A program made the translations under genes and the position numbers. DNA of 8,484 bases. Origin: CAYLZO01 sp964387775 (GTDB taxonomy: Bacteria > Chloroflexota > Anaerolineae > JAAYZQ01). The notes under the pieces are model-generated. The model did no database searches. It had not been told where the DNA came from and saw only the letters and a program-made list of their open reading frames with translations. The stretch is taken from the NCBI GenBank assembly GCA_964387775.1, contig CAYLZO010000226.1:1-8484 (forward strand), read 5' to 3'. Below, piece by piece: positions 1 to 5,261 of this stretch (the first letter of the stretch is position 1; the number at the start of each line of letters is the position of its first letter).

Positions 1-100
1 ATACCCGCCAATCAGCTCTGTGGCACTTTTGCGTTACCTTCAGAAATCACAGGGAAACAAGAGCAGTTGCGCCCATTCGATTGTAGTATTCAGTTTTCGG

Positions 101-562
101 CTAGAAGGGCAGGGAATCTCCTTCCTCGTAACCCTGCGGTGGCGGCTCGCCGATGGGCGGCCCCCCGTTGTTGCGGCGGCCGAGGAATTTGACCGTGCGA
201 GCTGTGATCTCGTAGCTAGCCCGGTGCTCACCGTCGTTCCCGACCCAGATGCGGGGATTCTGGGAGCCGTCCACGGCCTCGCCCTTCAGCTCGCCCTTGA
301 CGTAGACCTGGCTGCCCTTGGCCACGTACTCGTTGACGGCCTCCGCCAGCCTGCGCCAGCAGGTCACGCGCAACCACGTGGTCAGCTCCCAGTTCTTGCC
401 GTTGATGGACTCTTTCCAGCCCCTGGGGCAGCTCTCGACCCGCTCCTTGGAGACCACCTGGCGGGTGGCCACCGAAAAGTTGGTGACGGGCGTGCCGTCT
501 TCGCAGAAACGCATCTGTGGATCCTGGCCTACGAAACCGATGAGTGTAACTTCGTGGAACAT
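101..562 (-). CDS. ssb: Single-stranded DNA-binding protein (SSB)
   Basis: Binds single-stranded DNA during replication, repair and recombination. The 153-residue product has the OB-fold signatures of bacterial SSB: an N-terminal strand with FHEVTLIGFVGQDP, then NFSVATR (29-34), TTWLRVTCW (61-69), the helix and strand AEAVNEYVAKGSQVYVKGEL (73-92) and YEITARTVKFLG (118-128). It ends in an acidic tip, EEGDSLPF, the usual partner-docking tail. The tail linker is short, so the protein is somewhat smaller than E. coli SSB. A stretch of about 15 residues around CPRGWKESINGKNWE (45-59) sits where many SSBs have a short loop. The start at 562 is chosen because AGGAGGTG lies 7 bases upstream and the OB fold begins there; the longer open frame to 616 lacks this. 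It stands alone, 530 bases beyond the winged-helix gene on the same strand. A mobile-element SSB is likely given the neighbours. Confidence 0.93.
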   Translation of the reverse strand: MFHEVTLIGFVGQDPQMRFCEDGTPVTNFSVATRQVVSKERVESCPRGWKESINGKNWELTTWLRVTCWRRLAEAVNEYVAKGSQVYVKGELKGEAVDGSQNPRIWVGNDGEHRASYEITARTVKFLGRRNNGGPPIGEPPPQGYEEGDSLPF

Positions 563-623
563 TGTTTCACCTCCTGAGTGGATTTTGGTTTTCGGCGGCT
601 GTTCCGTAACCGCCACGCACCCT

Positions 624-642
624 GGCGCGATAGCGCCTTTTT
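624..642 (+). terminator. Weak terminator-like hairpin with T run
   Basis: GGCGC, a GATA loop and GCGCC are followed by TTTTT. The stem is only 5 bp, and no gene reads into it on the plus strand, so a real terminator role is doubtful. Confidence 0.2.
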
Positions 643-823
643 AAGGGCCTCCTCCCAACCCCGTCGGGAGGAGAGACCTCTTCACATCTCCGGGCAAAAA
701 ATGGATGACAACCCGGCGAACTGTGGCCGGAAGGGATATTCAGGGGCCTGCTCGGCCGTGTCCGCGTGCCCGGACTGTCCTATCCTGTTCCCCATCCCTG
801 CTGGCTGGTTGACCAAAAGATTA

Positions 824-847
824 TTCCGTCTCATTTCTGAGACGGAA
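824..847. repeat. Palindrome copy 1 (TTCCGTCTCA arms)
   Basis: Perfect 10-bp arms TTCCGTCTCA and TGAGACGGAA surround the spacer TTTC. The whole 24-bp unit is the exact reverse complement of the unit at 975-998, so these two form an outer inverted pair as well as each being a palindrome. Confidence 0.9.
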
Positions 848-872
848 GCAGGACAATAGAAGGGCCTGTTCT

Positions 873-928
873 GTTGTTGTTGTTTGTTCTCCCGGAAATG
901 GATCAAGAGAGAGACAAGCAACAGCAAC
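873..928 (+). repeat. Long imperfect stem-loop inside the palindrome cluster
   Basis: The arm at 873-891 (GTTGTTG...TTCTC) pairs with 909-928 (GAGAGACAAG...GCAAC): 19 base pairs, two of them G-U wobbles, with one bulged G. The two differences in the arm are T opposite G, which pair in RNA made from the plus strand but not in RNA from the minus strand or in duplex cruciforms. This hints at a folded plus-strand RNA or single strand, but is weak evidence. Confidence 0.6.
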
Positions 929-941
929 AAAACAAAGGCGA

Positions 942-971
942 CTGTTCCGTCTCATCTGTGAGACGGAACAG
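942..971. repeat. Palindrome copy 2 (13-bp arms)
   Basis: Perfect arms CTGTTCCGTCTCA and TGAGACGGAACAG surround the spacer TCTG. It shares the 10-bp arm core with the copies at 824 and 975 and adds three further pairing bases. It lies three bases from copy 3. Confidence 0.9.
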
Positions 972-974
972 CTT

Positions 975-998
975 TTCCGTCTCAGAAATGAGACGGAA
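975..998. repeat. Palindrome copy 3 (TTCCGTCTCA arms)
   Basis: Arms TTCCGTCTCA and TGAGACGGAA surround the spacer GAAA. It is the reverse complement of copy 1. Spaced operators for a dimeric regulator, initiator binding sites or a cruciform are all possible; none can be chosen from sequence. Confidence 0.9.
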
Positions 999-1094
999 CC
1001 GGGCCGTATGAACCTGGTGTGGACAAAGAACCCCAGCGCGGCACAGGGCTGTATGATTTGACAGCGCGAGTCCGCATGAATTGCCGGGATTCCA

Positions 1095-1143
1095 GCGATA
1101 GACCTGACAGGTTGTCCGTCGGACAACCTGTCAGGTCTATCGC
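1095..1143. repeat. Large palindrome A, 23-bp perfect arms, at the 3' end of the winged-helix gene
   Basis: Arms at 1095-1117 and 1121-1143 are perfectly complementary, with a three-base spacer. The inner 17 bp of each arm (GACCTGACAGGTTGTCC) are the same as in the palindrome at 2805-2847; the outer six bases (GCGATA/TATCGC) differ there yet still pair here. The TAG stop of the winged-helix gene lies inside the arm. The mRNA would end in a very stable hairpin, but there is no U run, so it is not a classical intrinsic terminator. Transcript-end protection or a REP-like dispersed element are plausible. Confidence 0.92.
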
Positions 1144-1913
1144 CTCATCGCCTCGTACAGGTCAGCCCACAGAGGGGCCAGAGGTCGTAGCTCAGCGTCG
1201 AGGCTGGGCCAGCCGCTGTACCGTTCGCTGCTGCTCCACGCCTCCCGGAGCAGGGCCTCCTCGTCGGGCGTGAGCCGGGCGAGGGCCAGGAATTCAGCGG
1301 GCGGCTCGTCTCCCTGGCGCAGGCGGGTGATGACGTAGCCGGCCGGGTTGTCCATCCAGTCCTGCTCGGGCGCCCAGGTCCAAAGGTGCCAGGCGCGGAC
1401 GGTGGTCGGATCGATGCCCTTGTGGACCAGCTCGTGGAAGGCGCGGCCGATGATGCCGGCCTCCTTGAGGGCCTGGCCGAGCTCCCCGTTGCCGTCGTCC
1501 GACCGAGCCTGCGACGAGCTCAGTCGAGTCGGCTCACGAACGACCGGTTCGTGGCCGTCTCCAGCGAGAAAGTCATAGTCCACCTGGTCGGGCGCTTCAG
1601 AGGGGGTGTTAGGTTCGATCTGGCTATCACCTGTAACGTGTACCAGCGGCTGGAGGACGAGCCGGCGCCCACTGTGCTCCACCTTGAGCCAGCCGAGCTC
1701 CTGTGCCCGGTTTAGGTGACGGTAGAGCGTCGCCCGAGAGCGGCCCACCAGGTCGGCAAGCTGATCGGGCGGCAGTGGCGAGGTCTTTTTGTACTTGGAG
1801 GTCCAGCACAGGCCCAGGATGCGGGCCATGGTGACGATGACGCCATCCTCGACGTCGGCGCAGGCAATGGCGGGCGGAAGCTTGATATAGTCGGGTGGAA
1901 AGGGTGAGGTCAT
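1137..1913 (-). CDS. Winged-helix/HTH protein, candidate replication or regulatory protein
   Basis: The 258-residue product has an N-terminal DNA-binding winged-helix region: LPPDQLADLVGRSRATLYRHL (47-67) forms the helix-turn-helix and ELGWLKVEHSGRRLVL (72-87) the wing. The layout resembles the helix-turn-helix domains of plasmid and phage replication or transcription proteins. The middle (about 90-150) looks acidic and flexible. The C-terminal part (150-258), with KEAGIIGRAFHELVHKGI and VRAWHLWTW, is helical and tryptophan-rich and suggests a DnaD-like or primosome-type role, but I do not recognise a defined family. ATG at 1913 overlaps the upstream stop by four bases (ATGA), indicating translational coupling; a GAAGGG-type site lies just upstream. 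It is the last gene of the parM-parR unit, and its stop lies inside palindrome A. Confidence 0.85.
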   Translation of the reverse strand: MTSPFPPDYIKLPPAIACADVEDGVIVTMARILGLCWTSKYKKTSPLPPDQLADLVGRSRATLYRHLNRAQELGWLKVEHSGRRLVLQPLVHVTGDSQIEPNTPSEAPDQVDYDFLAGDGHEPVVREPTRLSSSQARSDDGNGELGQALKEAGIIGRAFHELVHKGIDPTTVRAWHLWTWAPEQDWMDNPAGYVITRLRQGDEPPAEFLALARLTPDEEALLREAWSSSERYSGWPSLDAELRPLAPLWADLYEAMRR

Positions 1914-2314
1914 GGTGACCCTTCGGCCTCCCCGGGAGGCCGCACGCGCCCAGAGGGCGTAGTGCCTTGGCAGGGCGGCGTGCTCAGGTCAGGCGCCGGC
2001 TCCGGCAGCTCCAAGTGGAGTTGAACCAGCGTGGGGTGGGCGTAGCGGATCGAGATCAAGGCCTCGACGATCTGCTTCAGGAGATCGTCCACCTGGTCGG
2101 TGTGGGGGATGCGCACGAGGGGAACTCCCTCCCTTTCAACGATCTCCGGTGCAGTGATGCCCAGGAGTCCGGCCAGGCAGCGGCCGGCGTCGCCCTGCTG
2201 GATGAGAATGCTCTGCCCGCGGAGGGAGTGCTGTACCCCGACCTCCGCGTCGCCGATGCGGCCCAGGCGCTGGTATCCGCCCGCCCTGGTGGGCGCGTTG
2301 TCGTTTTCGTGCAT
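1910..2314 (-). CDS. Hypothetical 134-aa protein of the par unit
   Basis: I do not recognise this family. The start at 2314 is chosen because GAGAGG lies 7 bases upstream; the longer frame to 2401 would run deep into parR. The product begins MHENDNAPTRAGGYQRLGRIGD and has a compact centre, HSLRGQSILIQQGDAGRCL then VPLVRIPHTDQVDDLLKQIVEALISIRYAHPTLVQL, with an amphipathic helix near 85-105. The last 25 residues (from TPPCQG) are proline- and glycine-rich and probably disordered. It starts 13 bases after the parR stop and overlaps the winged-helix gene by four bases, so all three are almost certainly cotranscribed. A role as an accessory of segregation or replication is suggested only by position. 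Confidence 0.75.
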   Translation of the reverse strand: MHENDNAPTRAGGYQRLGRIGDAEVGVQHSLRGQSILIQQGDAGRCLAGLLGITAPEIVEREGVPLVRIPHTDQVDDLLKQIVEALISIRYAHPTLVQLHLELPEPAPDLSTPPCQGTTPSGRVRPPGEAEGSP

Positions 2315-2327
2315 AATGTCCTCTCTG

Positions 2328-2744
2328 TCAGTCTTTAACGACCAGTGATTCCCCCAGGGCATCCAGCAGGTCGTCTGCCTCGTCGCCTTCGGAGGGAGCA
2401 ACGGCGGGTACGGCTACCTGCAGAGTACCGCTGCCGTTCCGGTGGTCCCCCAATCGCGCCAGGGCCGTCTCGACGGCGGCCTCGACCACGCGGCGCACGT
2501 CGGCCAGGCTTGCCGTGAGCGTCTCCTGGCAGGACCTGGCAGAACAGTCCAGGTCCTGTGCCGCCTCCTGGGCCGGAGCCTCTCTCATGCCACACAGCAG
2601 CGCGTCCTTGACGGCCCGGGTCTTGGTCCCGTAGGGCTGGTCGTCAAACTGTTCCAGCCAGCGGATCAGCTCGTCGTCCTGGCCGGCGTAGAGGCGAAGA
2701 TGAAGACGCACCTCTCTCGGCTGTCGCCGTCGCCTGCGGCTCAT
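2328..2744 (-). CDS. parR: ParR-like centromere-binding protein (ribbon-helix-helix)
   Basis: Predicted DNA-binding adaptor that would link a plasmid centromere to the actin-like filament made by the gene upstream. The 138-residue product starts with a basic tract (SRRRRRQPR), then a strand EVRLHLRLYAG (11-21) and two helices DDELIRWLEQFDD and GTKTRAVKDALLCGM (23-53). This order is that of ribbon-helix-helix ParR proteins and other plasmid RHH proteins. The C-terminal half (60-138) is acidic and helical, ending DEADDLLDALGESLVVKD, consistent with a filament-binding tail. GGAGGT sits just upstream of the ATG at 2744. Gene order parM-parR fits type II segregation systems. The assignment rests on fold pattern and neighbour, not on a specific diagnostic motif. 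Confidence 0.72.
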   Translation of the reverse strand: MSRRRRRQPREVRLHLRLYAGQDDELIRWLEQFDDQPYGTKTRAVKDALLCGMREAPAQEAAQDLDCSARSCQETLTASLADVRRVVEAAVETALARLGDHRNGSGTLQVAVPAVAPSEGDEADDLLDALGESLVVKD

Positions 2745-2865
2745 GCTGACCTCCGAACGATGCCGCCACTTGACGCAACCTGGCGCCAGATGGTGGCATT
2801 CAGGCAGGACCTGACAGGTTGTCCAGCGGACAACCTGTCAGGTCCTGAAAGCCGTTCGGCTGAGC
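2745..2865 (-). promoter_or_regulatory. parM-parR intergenic spacer containing palindrome B
   Basis: If parM ends at its natural stop (2866-2868), 121 noncoding bases separate it from parR. They hold palindrome B and the parR ribosome binding site. No promoter was found. The hairpin could set the relative expression of filament protein and adaptor. In the current frame the 25-bp insertion makes parM read through this spacer to a stop at 2741 that overlaps the parR ATG. Confidence 0.45.
2805..2847. repeat. Large palindrome B, 20-bp perfect arms, between parM and parR
   Basis: Arms at 2805-2824 and 2828-2847 are perfectly complementary around the spacer AGC. The inner 17 bp of each arm equal those of palindrome A (1095-1143); the outer bases are CAG/CTG here instead of GCGATA/TATCGC. 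Being between two genes of one transcript, it would form a strong mRNA hairpin. Confidence 0.92.
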
Positions 2866-3998
2866 TCACGCCCAGGCCCGCACTGCGTACCGGGCCAGGC
2901 CGAGGGCGTTGGCCGTGACCGGATTGGGCACACGTTGTAAGCGCCTTTGGCGGGACGACGCCGTGGGGATACTGGGCCAGCAGCGGCTTGCGCAGTGCCT
3001 CGGCCCCGCCGCCGGTGAACAGCAAATGGGCGAACTGGCGGCCGTTGCCCCACTGCCGCTCGACGAACGTGACCACGGCGGCGGCGGTGGCATCCCGGGC
3101 TTGGTCCACCAGGGGGCCGAGATCCACCTCCCCTCCGGCAGTGTGAAGCCGGGGGCGCCTGGCCCGCAACAGCTCGTCGGCTTTGTGCAGCGAAAGGGTC
3201 ACGCCGTGGCTGCCTCGCACGGTGTGGATGACCAGCTCTGCCGCGCGGCGCATCCCGGCTGTGTCTCCACCGGTGAAGCGGCCCACCACCTCCCCACCCT
3301 CGACGGCCATCACGTCGAGCGTGTTGAAGCCGATGTCGCAGATGCCCACCGGCGCCTTCAGGTCGGCCCTGCTCCGCACCCACCGGCCGTGGTTGTTCAA
3401 GCCCCAGGCGAAAAAGGTCCCGGCCGGCTGGGCCATGACCTGCACGTCAGTGACGGCGAGGGTAACTTTCGTGCCGTTGCCTGTACTCGCCAGGGTGACG
3501 TCGTAGAGGTGGCGAGCGACCATCCAGCGCCGCAGCGCCCGCAGCGTGGCCCGCGCCTGCTTGCGGTCGGCCATCACCTCGACGGGCAGGCCGATTATGA
3601 CGTTTATGGTGAGCGGAGTCGAACCATTGGCCCGGTGCTCGCCCCCACCGAGCAGCCGGAAGGCGGCATCGTAGCACAGCGCCCGCAGTTCCGGGCCGTC
3701 ACTGAGCCGCAAAAAGTCCATCCGTTCCACCGGCCGGGCGTAGCGGGCGACCCCCTCGCCGACCACGGCGTAGCCGGGTCACGCCCTCGAAGGTCACCTG
3801 GTCGGGCTGGCGAGTCGCCCTCCGGGCACGCCGGCGCCCCAGGTCTCCCAGGCCGAGAAGGCCCAACTCGGTCTCCCCGACGCCGACCACCGAGGGGATG
3901 GTGGCCACCTGGAGGCCTTCCGGACCGACGACGGTGACTTTCACCGCCCCAAACCCCGGGTCCAGGCCGATGTTCAACGTTGCATTTGCTTCGCTCAT
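2866..3998 (-). pseudogene. parM: ParM/StbA-type actin-like segregation ATPase, disrupted
   Basis: Actin-like protein that would polymerise with ATP to push plasmid copies apart. Motifs in order: phosphate-1 loop LNIGLDPGFGAVKV (8-21); phosphate-2 loop VGICDIGFNTLDVMAVEGG; adenosine loop HLLFTGGGAEALR. Start at 3998 has AAGGAG 7 bases upstream. Two lesions break it. First, near 3774-3780 the frame shifts by one base between QVTFEGVT and GYAVVGEGVARYARPVERMD, as if one extra C were present. Second, a 25-bp repeat at 2929-2953 separates QYPHGVV from PNPVTANALGLARYA; removing it restores a typical C-terminus ending at 2866. With both repaired the product is about 369 residues, normal for the family. 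As written, the main open piece (3766 to 2741) has a foreign 50-residue tail. It has its own promoter at 4052-4080 and leads the parR operon. Whether the lesions are real, bypassed or sequence errors is open. Confidence 0.85.
2929..2953 (-). repeat. 25-bp dispersed repeat, copy A (inside parM)
   Basis: On the coding strand it begins CCGCCAAAGGCG and ends CTTACAACGTGTG. It contains a CGCC-AAA-GGCG mini-hairpin. Removing exactly these 25 bases joins HGVV to PNPVTANALG in one frame. Differs from copies B and C at the variable positions 6, 7 and 18. Confidence 0.88.
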
Positions 3999-4051
3999 TG
4001 TTTTCTCCTTGTGTACATGGGCTCCCGACCGTCGCGATTCCACATTGAGCC

Positions 4052-4080
4052 AGGATACACGGCTGGGCGTTGCCTGTCAA
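4052..4080 (-). promoter_or_regulatory. Sigma70-like promoter of the parM operon
   Basis: Reading the minus strand: a perfect TTGACA (4080-4075), 17 bases, then TATCCT (4057-4052). The predicted transcript starts near 4045, giving a leader of about 47 bases before the AAGGAG and the parM start at 3998. Confidence 0.7.
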
Positions 4081-4087
4081 TCCGCAG

Positions 4088-4158
4088 TTTCTACAGACCT
4101 GTGTCCCGAAAACCTACAACCGGATGGCAAGATTTGTGGACAGGGCTGTCCGTAGAAA
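4088..4158. repeat. Inverted repeat upstream of the parM promoter; candidate parC/operator region
   Basis: TTTCTACAGAC (4088-4098) and GTCCGTAGAAA (4148-4158) form an inverted pair matching at 10 of 11 positions. It lies directly upstream of the -35 box, where type II centromeres and ParR autoregulatory sites are usually found. I do not see the regular direct repeats that would clinch a centromere. Confidence 0.35.
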
Positions 4159-4187
4159 TAGGGACAACGTCCCCTGGTTCCTGCCAG

Positions 4188-4253
4188 AGGGAGGGGGGAG
4201 ACGCACTCTGGACAGCGTCTCCCCCTCCCTCAGTCCCTCCCCCAGGGGAGGGA
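4188..4253 (-). terminator. Tandem G/C-rich hairpins after the unknown gene
   Basis: Two hairpins lie between the stop at 4257 and the parM promoter. The first met by minus-strand transcripts is 4253-4245 with 4242-4234 (9 bp, TCCCTCCCC type); the second is 4230-4215 with 4204-4188 (16-17 bases per arm, one bulge). There is no T run, so they may act as a factor-dependent or structural terminator separating two transcription units. Their position right behind the TAA at 4257 supports that stop as the true gene end. Confidence 0.5.
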
Positions 4254-4357
4254 AGATTAGCCGGCGCTCGCTGTCTTGCCGGGGCTGCCGCTGGGCTGGC
4301 GATCATCTGGAGCGAGCACGGTGGCCGTCTGGCCCAGGACCTGCTCCTCGCCCCCTA

Positions 4358-4383
4358 CCGGCATCCGCAGGACTATCAGTTTG
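4358..4383 (+). repeat. 26-bp inverted repeat, left arm
   Basis: Starts CCGGCATCCGCAGG and ends ACTATCAGTTTG. It is the exact reverse complement of 4513-4538. On the minus strand it carries the TGA at 4376 and, in another frame, codes for KLIVLRMP. Confidence 0.92.
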
Positions 4384-4453
4384 TCGGCAGCAGCTCGTTG
4401 ACGATCCTGGCCCGGCTGATGGCCGCTGCCAGGAACAGGTACTCGGCGTCGCT

Positions 4454-4478
4454 CACACGTCGTAAGCGCCTTCGGCGG
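4454..4478 (-). repeat. 25-bp dispersed repeat, copy B
   Basis: On the coding strand it begins CCGCCGAAGGCG and ends CTTACGACGTGTG. In the plain frame it is read through as RRRRLRRV. In the neighbouring frame (LERLRDDGHPH) its exact removal joins GHPH to SDAEYLFL. One missing base about 25 nt upstream would compensate for the 25-base insertion, so this copy is the least certain frame breaker. Confidence 0.85.
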
Positions 4479-4512
4479 GTGCGGGTGGCCGTCGTCGCGC
4501 AGGCGCTCCAGG

Positions 4513-4538
4513 CAAACTGATAGTCCTGCGGATGCCGG
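4513..4538 (-). repeat. 26-bp inverted repeat, right arm
   Basis: Exact inverted copy of 4358-4383, 129 bases away. On the minus strand it codes for HPQDYQF of the unknown protein. Confidence 0.92.
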
Positions 4539-4697
4539 GCGGCCTTGTCGAGCAGGGTGTTGGCCTTGCTGTGGTCCTGGTGCCCCTTGTGCAGCTCCTT
4601 GACCTTGAGGGCCATGGCCTGCTGGTAGAGCTTGTAGATCTGCTCGACCTGGACGCTGACCATCTGCACCGGCAGGATCACGGTAAAGCCCTGCTGC

Positions 4698-4722
4698 CAC
4701 ACGTCGTAAGCGCCTCTGGCGG
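4698..4722 (-). repeat. 25-bp dispersed repeat, copy C
   Basis: On the coding strand it begins CCGCCAGAGGCG and ends CTTACGACGTGTG. Removing exactly 25 bases joins FLHMIT to QQGFTVILPV in a single frame; with it present the two segments are in different frames. Confidence 0.88.
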
Positions 4723-5161
4723 GTGATCATGTGCAGGAAGGCGGACACGAACCGTCCCCGGCGCCCCTTCCAGTCGATGCGCACCGGGCCCAGGCGCAGA
4801 GCGTGTCGGCCATGTGCCCGATTCCGCAGGAATGCCTCCGGCTCTGGGTGGACACGCTCCGCGAGTCGGCGATGAGCTGGCGGTCCACGTCGGGCGCGCT
4901 GTGCCCGGCATTGTCCAGGGTCACGGGCGGCCGGAAGAGGGCCAGTTGTCGCTGGTGGCCGTTGTAGAGCGCGCCGGCGTCCTCCGGCAGGCCGAACCGC
5001 GGAGCGTGCCGCGCCCTTCGAGGTCGAGGACGGTGATGTCCGTTGCTGTACGCGACTGGGCGGCTGCCGGGTTGGGCAGTGCCAGTTGGCCTTGGTTGTC
5101 CTCATCCTCGTTGATGCCAAACAGTCGTCTTATCCAATTCCCCGCCATTGAAGACCTCCTT

Positions 5162-5261
5162 NNNNNNNNNNNNNNNNNNNNNNNNNNNNNNNNNNNNNNN
5201 NNNNNNNNNNNNNNNNNNNNNNNNNNNNNNNNNNNNNNNNNNNNNNNNNNNNNNNNNNNNN
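5162..5261. other. Scaffold gap, 100 N
   Basis: Exactly 100 N, the usual placeholder for a gap of unknown length. It hides the C-terminus of the membrane protein gene; the ribosome binding site of the next gene starts almost at its edge. Translations running across it mean nothing. Confidence 0.99.

Larger units (their letters stand above)
563..1094. other. Noncoding palindrome-rich block; candidate origin or regulatory region
   Basis: No credible gene lies in these 530 bases. Open frames here are built from the palindromes and simple repeats and have no ribosome binding site. The block holds an 8-bp stem (649-656 with 666-673, CTCCTCCC/GGGAGGAG), a small GGCGC-GATA-GCGCC hairpin followed by five T on the plus strand (624-642), and the symmetric repeat cluster at 824-998. 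It separates a winged-helix protein gene from ssb, a position where plasmid origins or control regions often lie. That function is inference. No clear sigma70 promoter for ssb was found. Confidence 0.5.
4257..5148 (-). pseudogene. Unknown protein gene broken by frameshifts and two 25-bp repeats
   Basis: I do not recognise this family. The start at 5148 is strong: AAGGAGG 7 bases upstream, then MAGNWIRRLFGINEDEDNQG. Protein-like sequence then moves between frames. DITVLDLEGRG is followed, after a slip near 5000, by RFGLPEDAGALYNGHQRQL and TLDNAGHSAPDVDRQLIADS (ending near 4860). A further slip leads to LRLGPVRIDWKGRRGRFVSAFLHMIT. Repeat C intervenes, then QQGFTVILPVQMVSVQVEQI and a charged helix (YQQAMALKVKELHKGHQDHS) to DKAARHPQDYQF near 4510. 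After repeat B comes SDAEYLFLAAAISRARIVNEL. The current frame then stops at 4376, but another frame continues as DKLIVLRMPVGGEEQVLGQT to 4257, right before the hairpins. The repaired protein would be about 280 residues, soluble and helical. Its place after the FtsK-like and membrane genes suggests a cytoplasmic partner. Long open frame 5120-4257 is only partly the real frame. Confidence 0.6.

Noticed and set aside
20..577. Plus-strand open frame of 185 codons opposite ssb
   Set aside because: It is the antisense shadow of ssb, which has clear OB-fold motifs, a canonical C-terminal tip and a good ribosome binding site.
824..998. Possible CRISPR array
   Set aside because: The three repeats are palindromes in mixed orientation with irregular spacing (94 and 3 bases), and no cas genes are present.
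682..1126. Minus-strand open frames across the palindrome cluster
   Set aside because: Their sequences are translations of the palindromes and of the CAA/TTG repeats (poly-Q or poly-T tracts), with no ribosome binding site.
2741..2865. Extended parM C-terminus overlapping the parR start
   Set aside because: This tail results from the frame shift caused by the 25-bp repeat and translates palindrome B. The original frame gives a normal family-type end at 2866.
2909..3937. Plus-strand open frame of 342 codons opposite parM
   Set aside because: Antisense to the actin-like motifs on the minus strand; composition is proline/glycine/histidine-rich with no ribosome binding site. Long antisense frames are common in G+C-rich genes.
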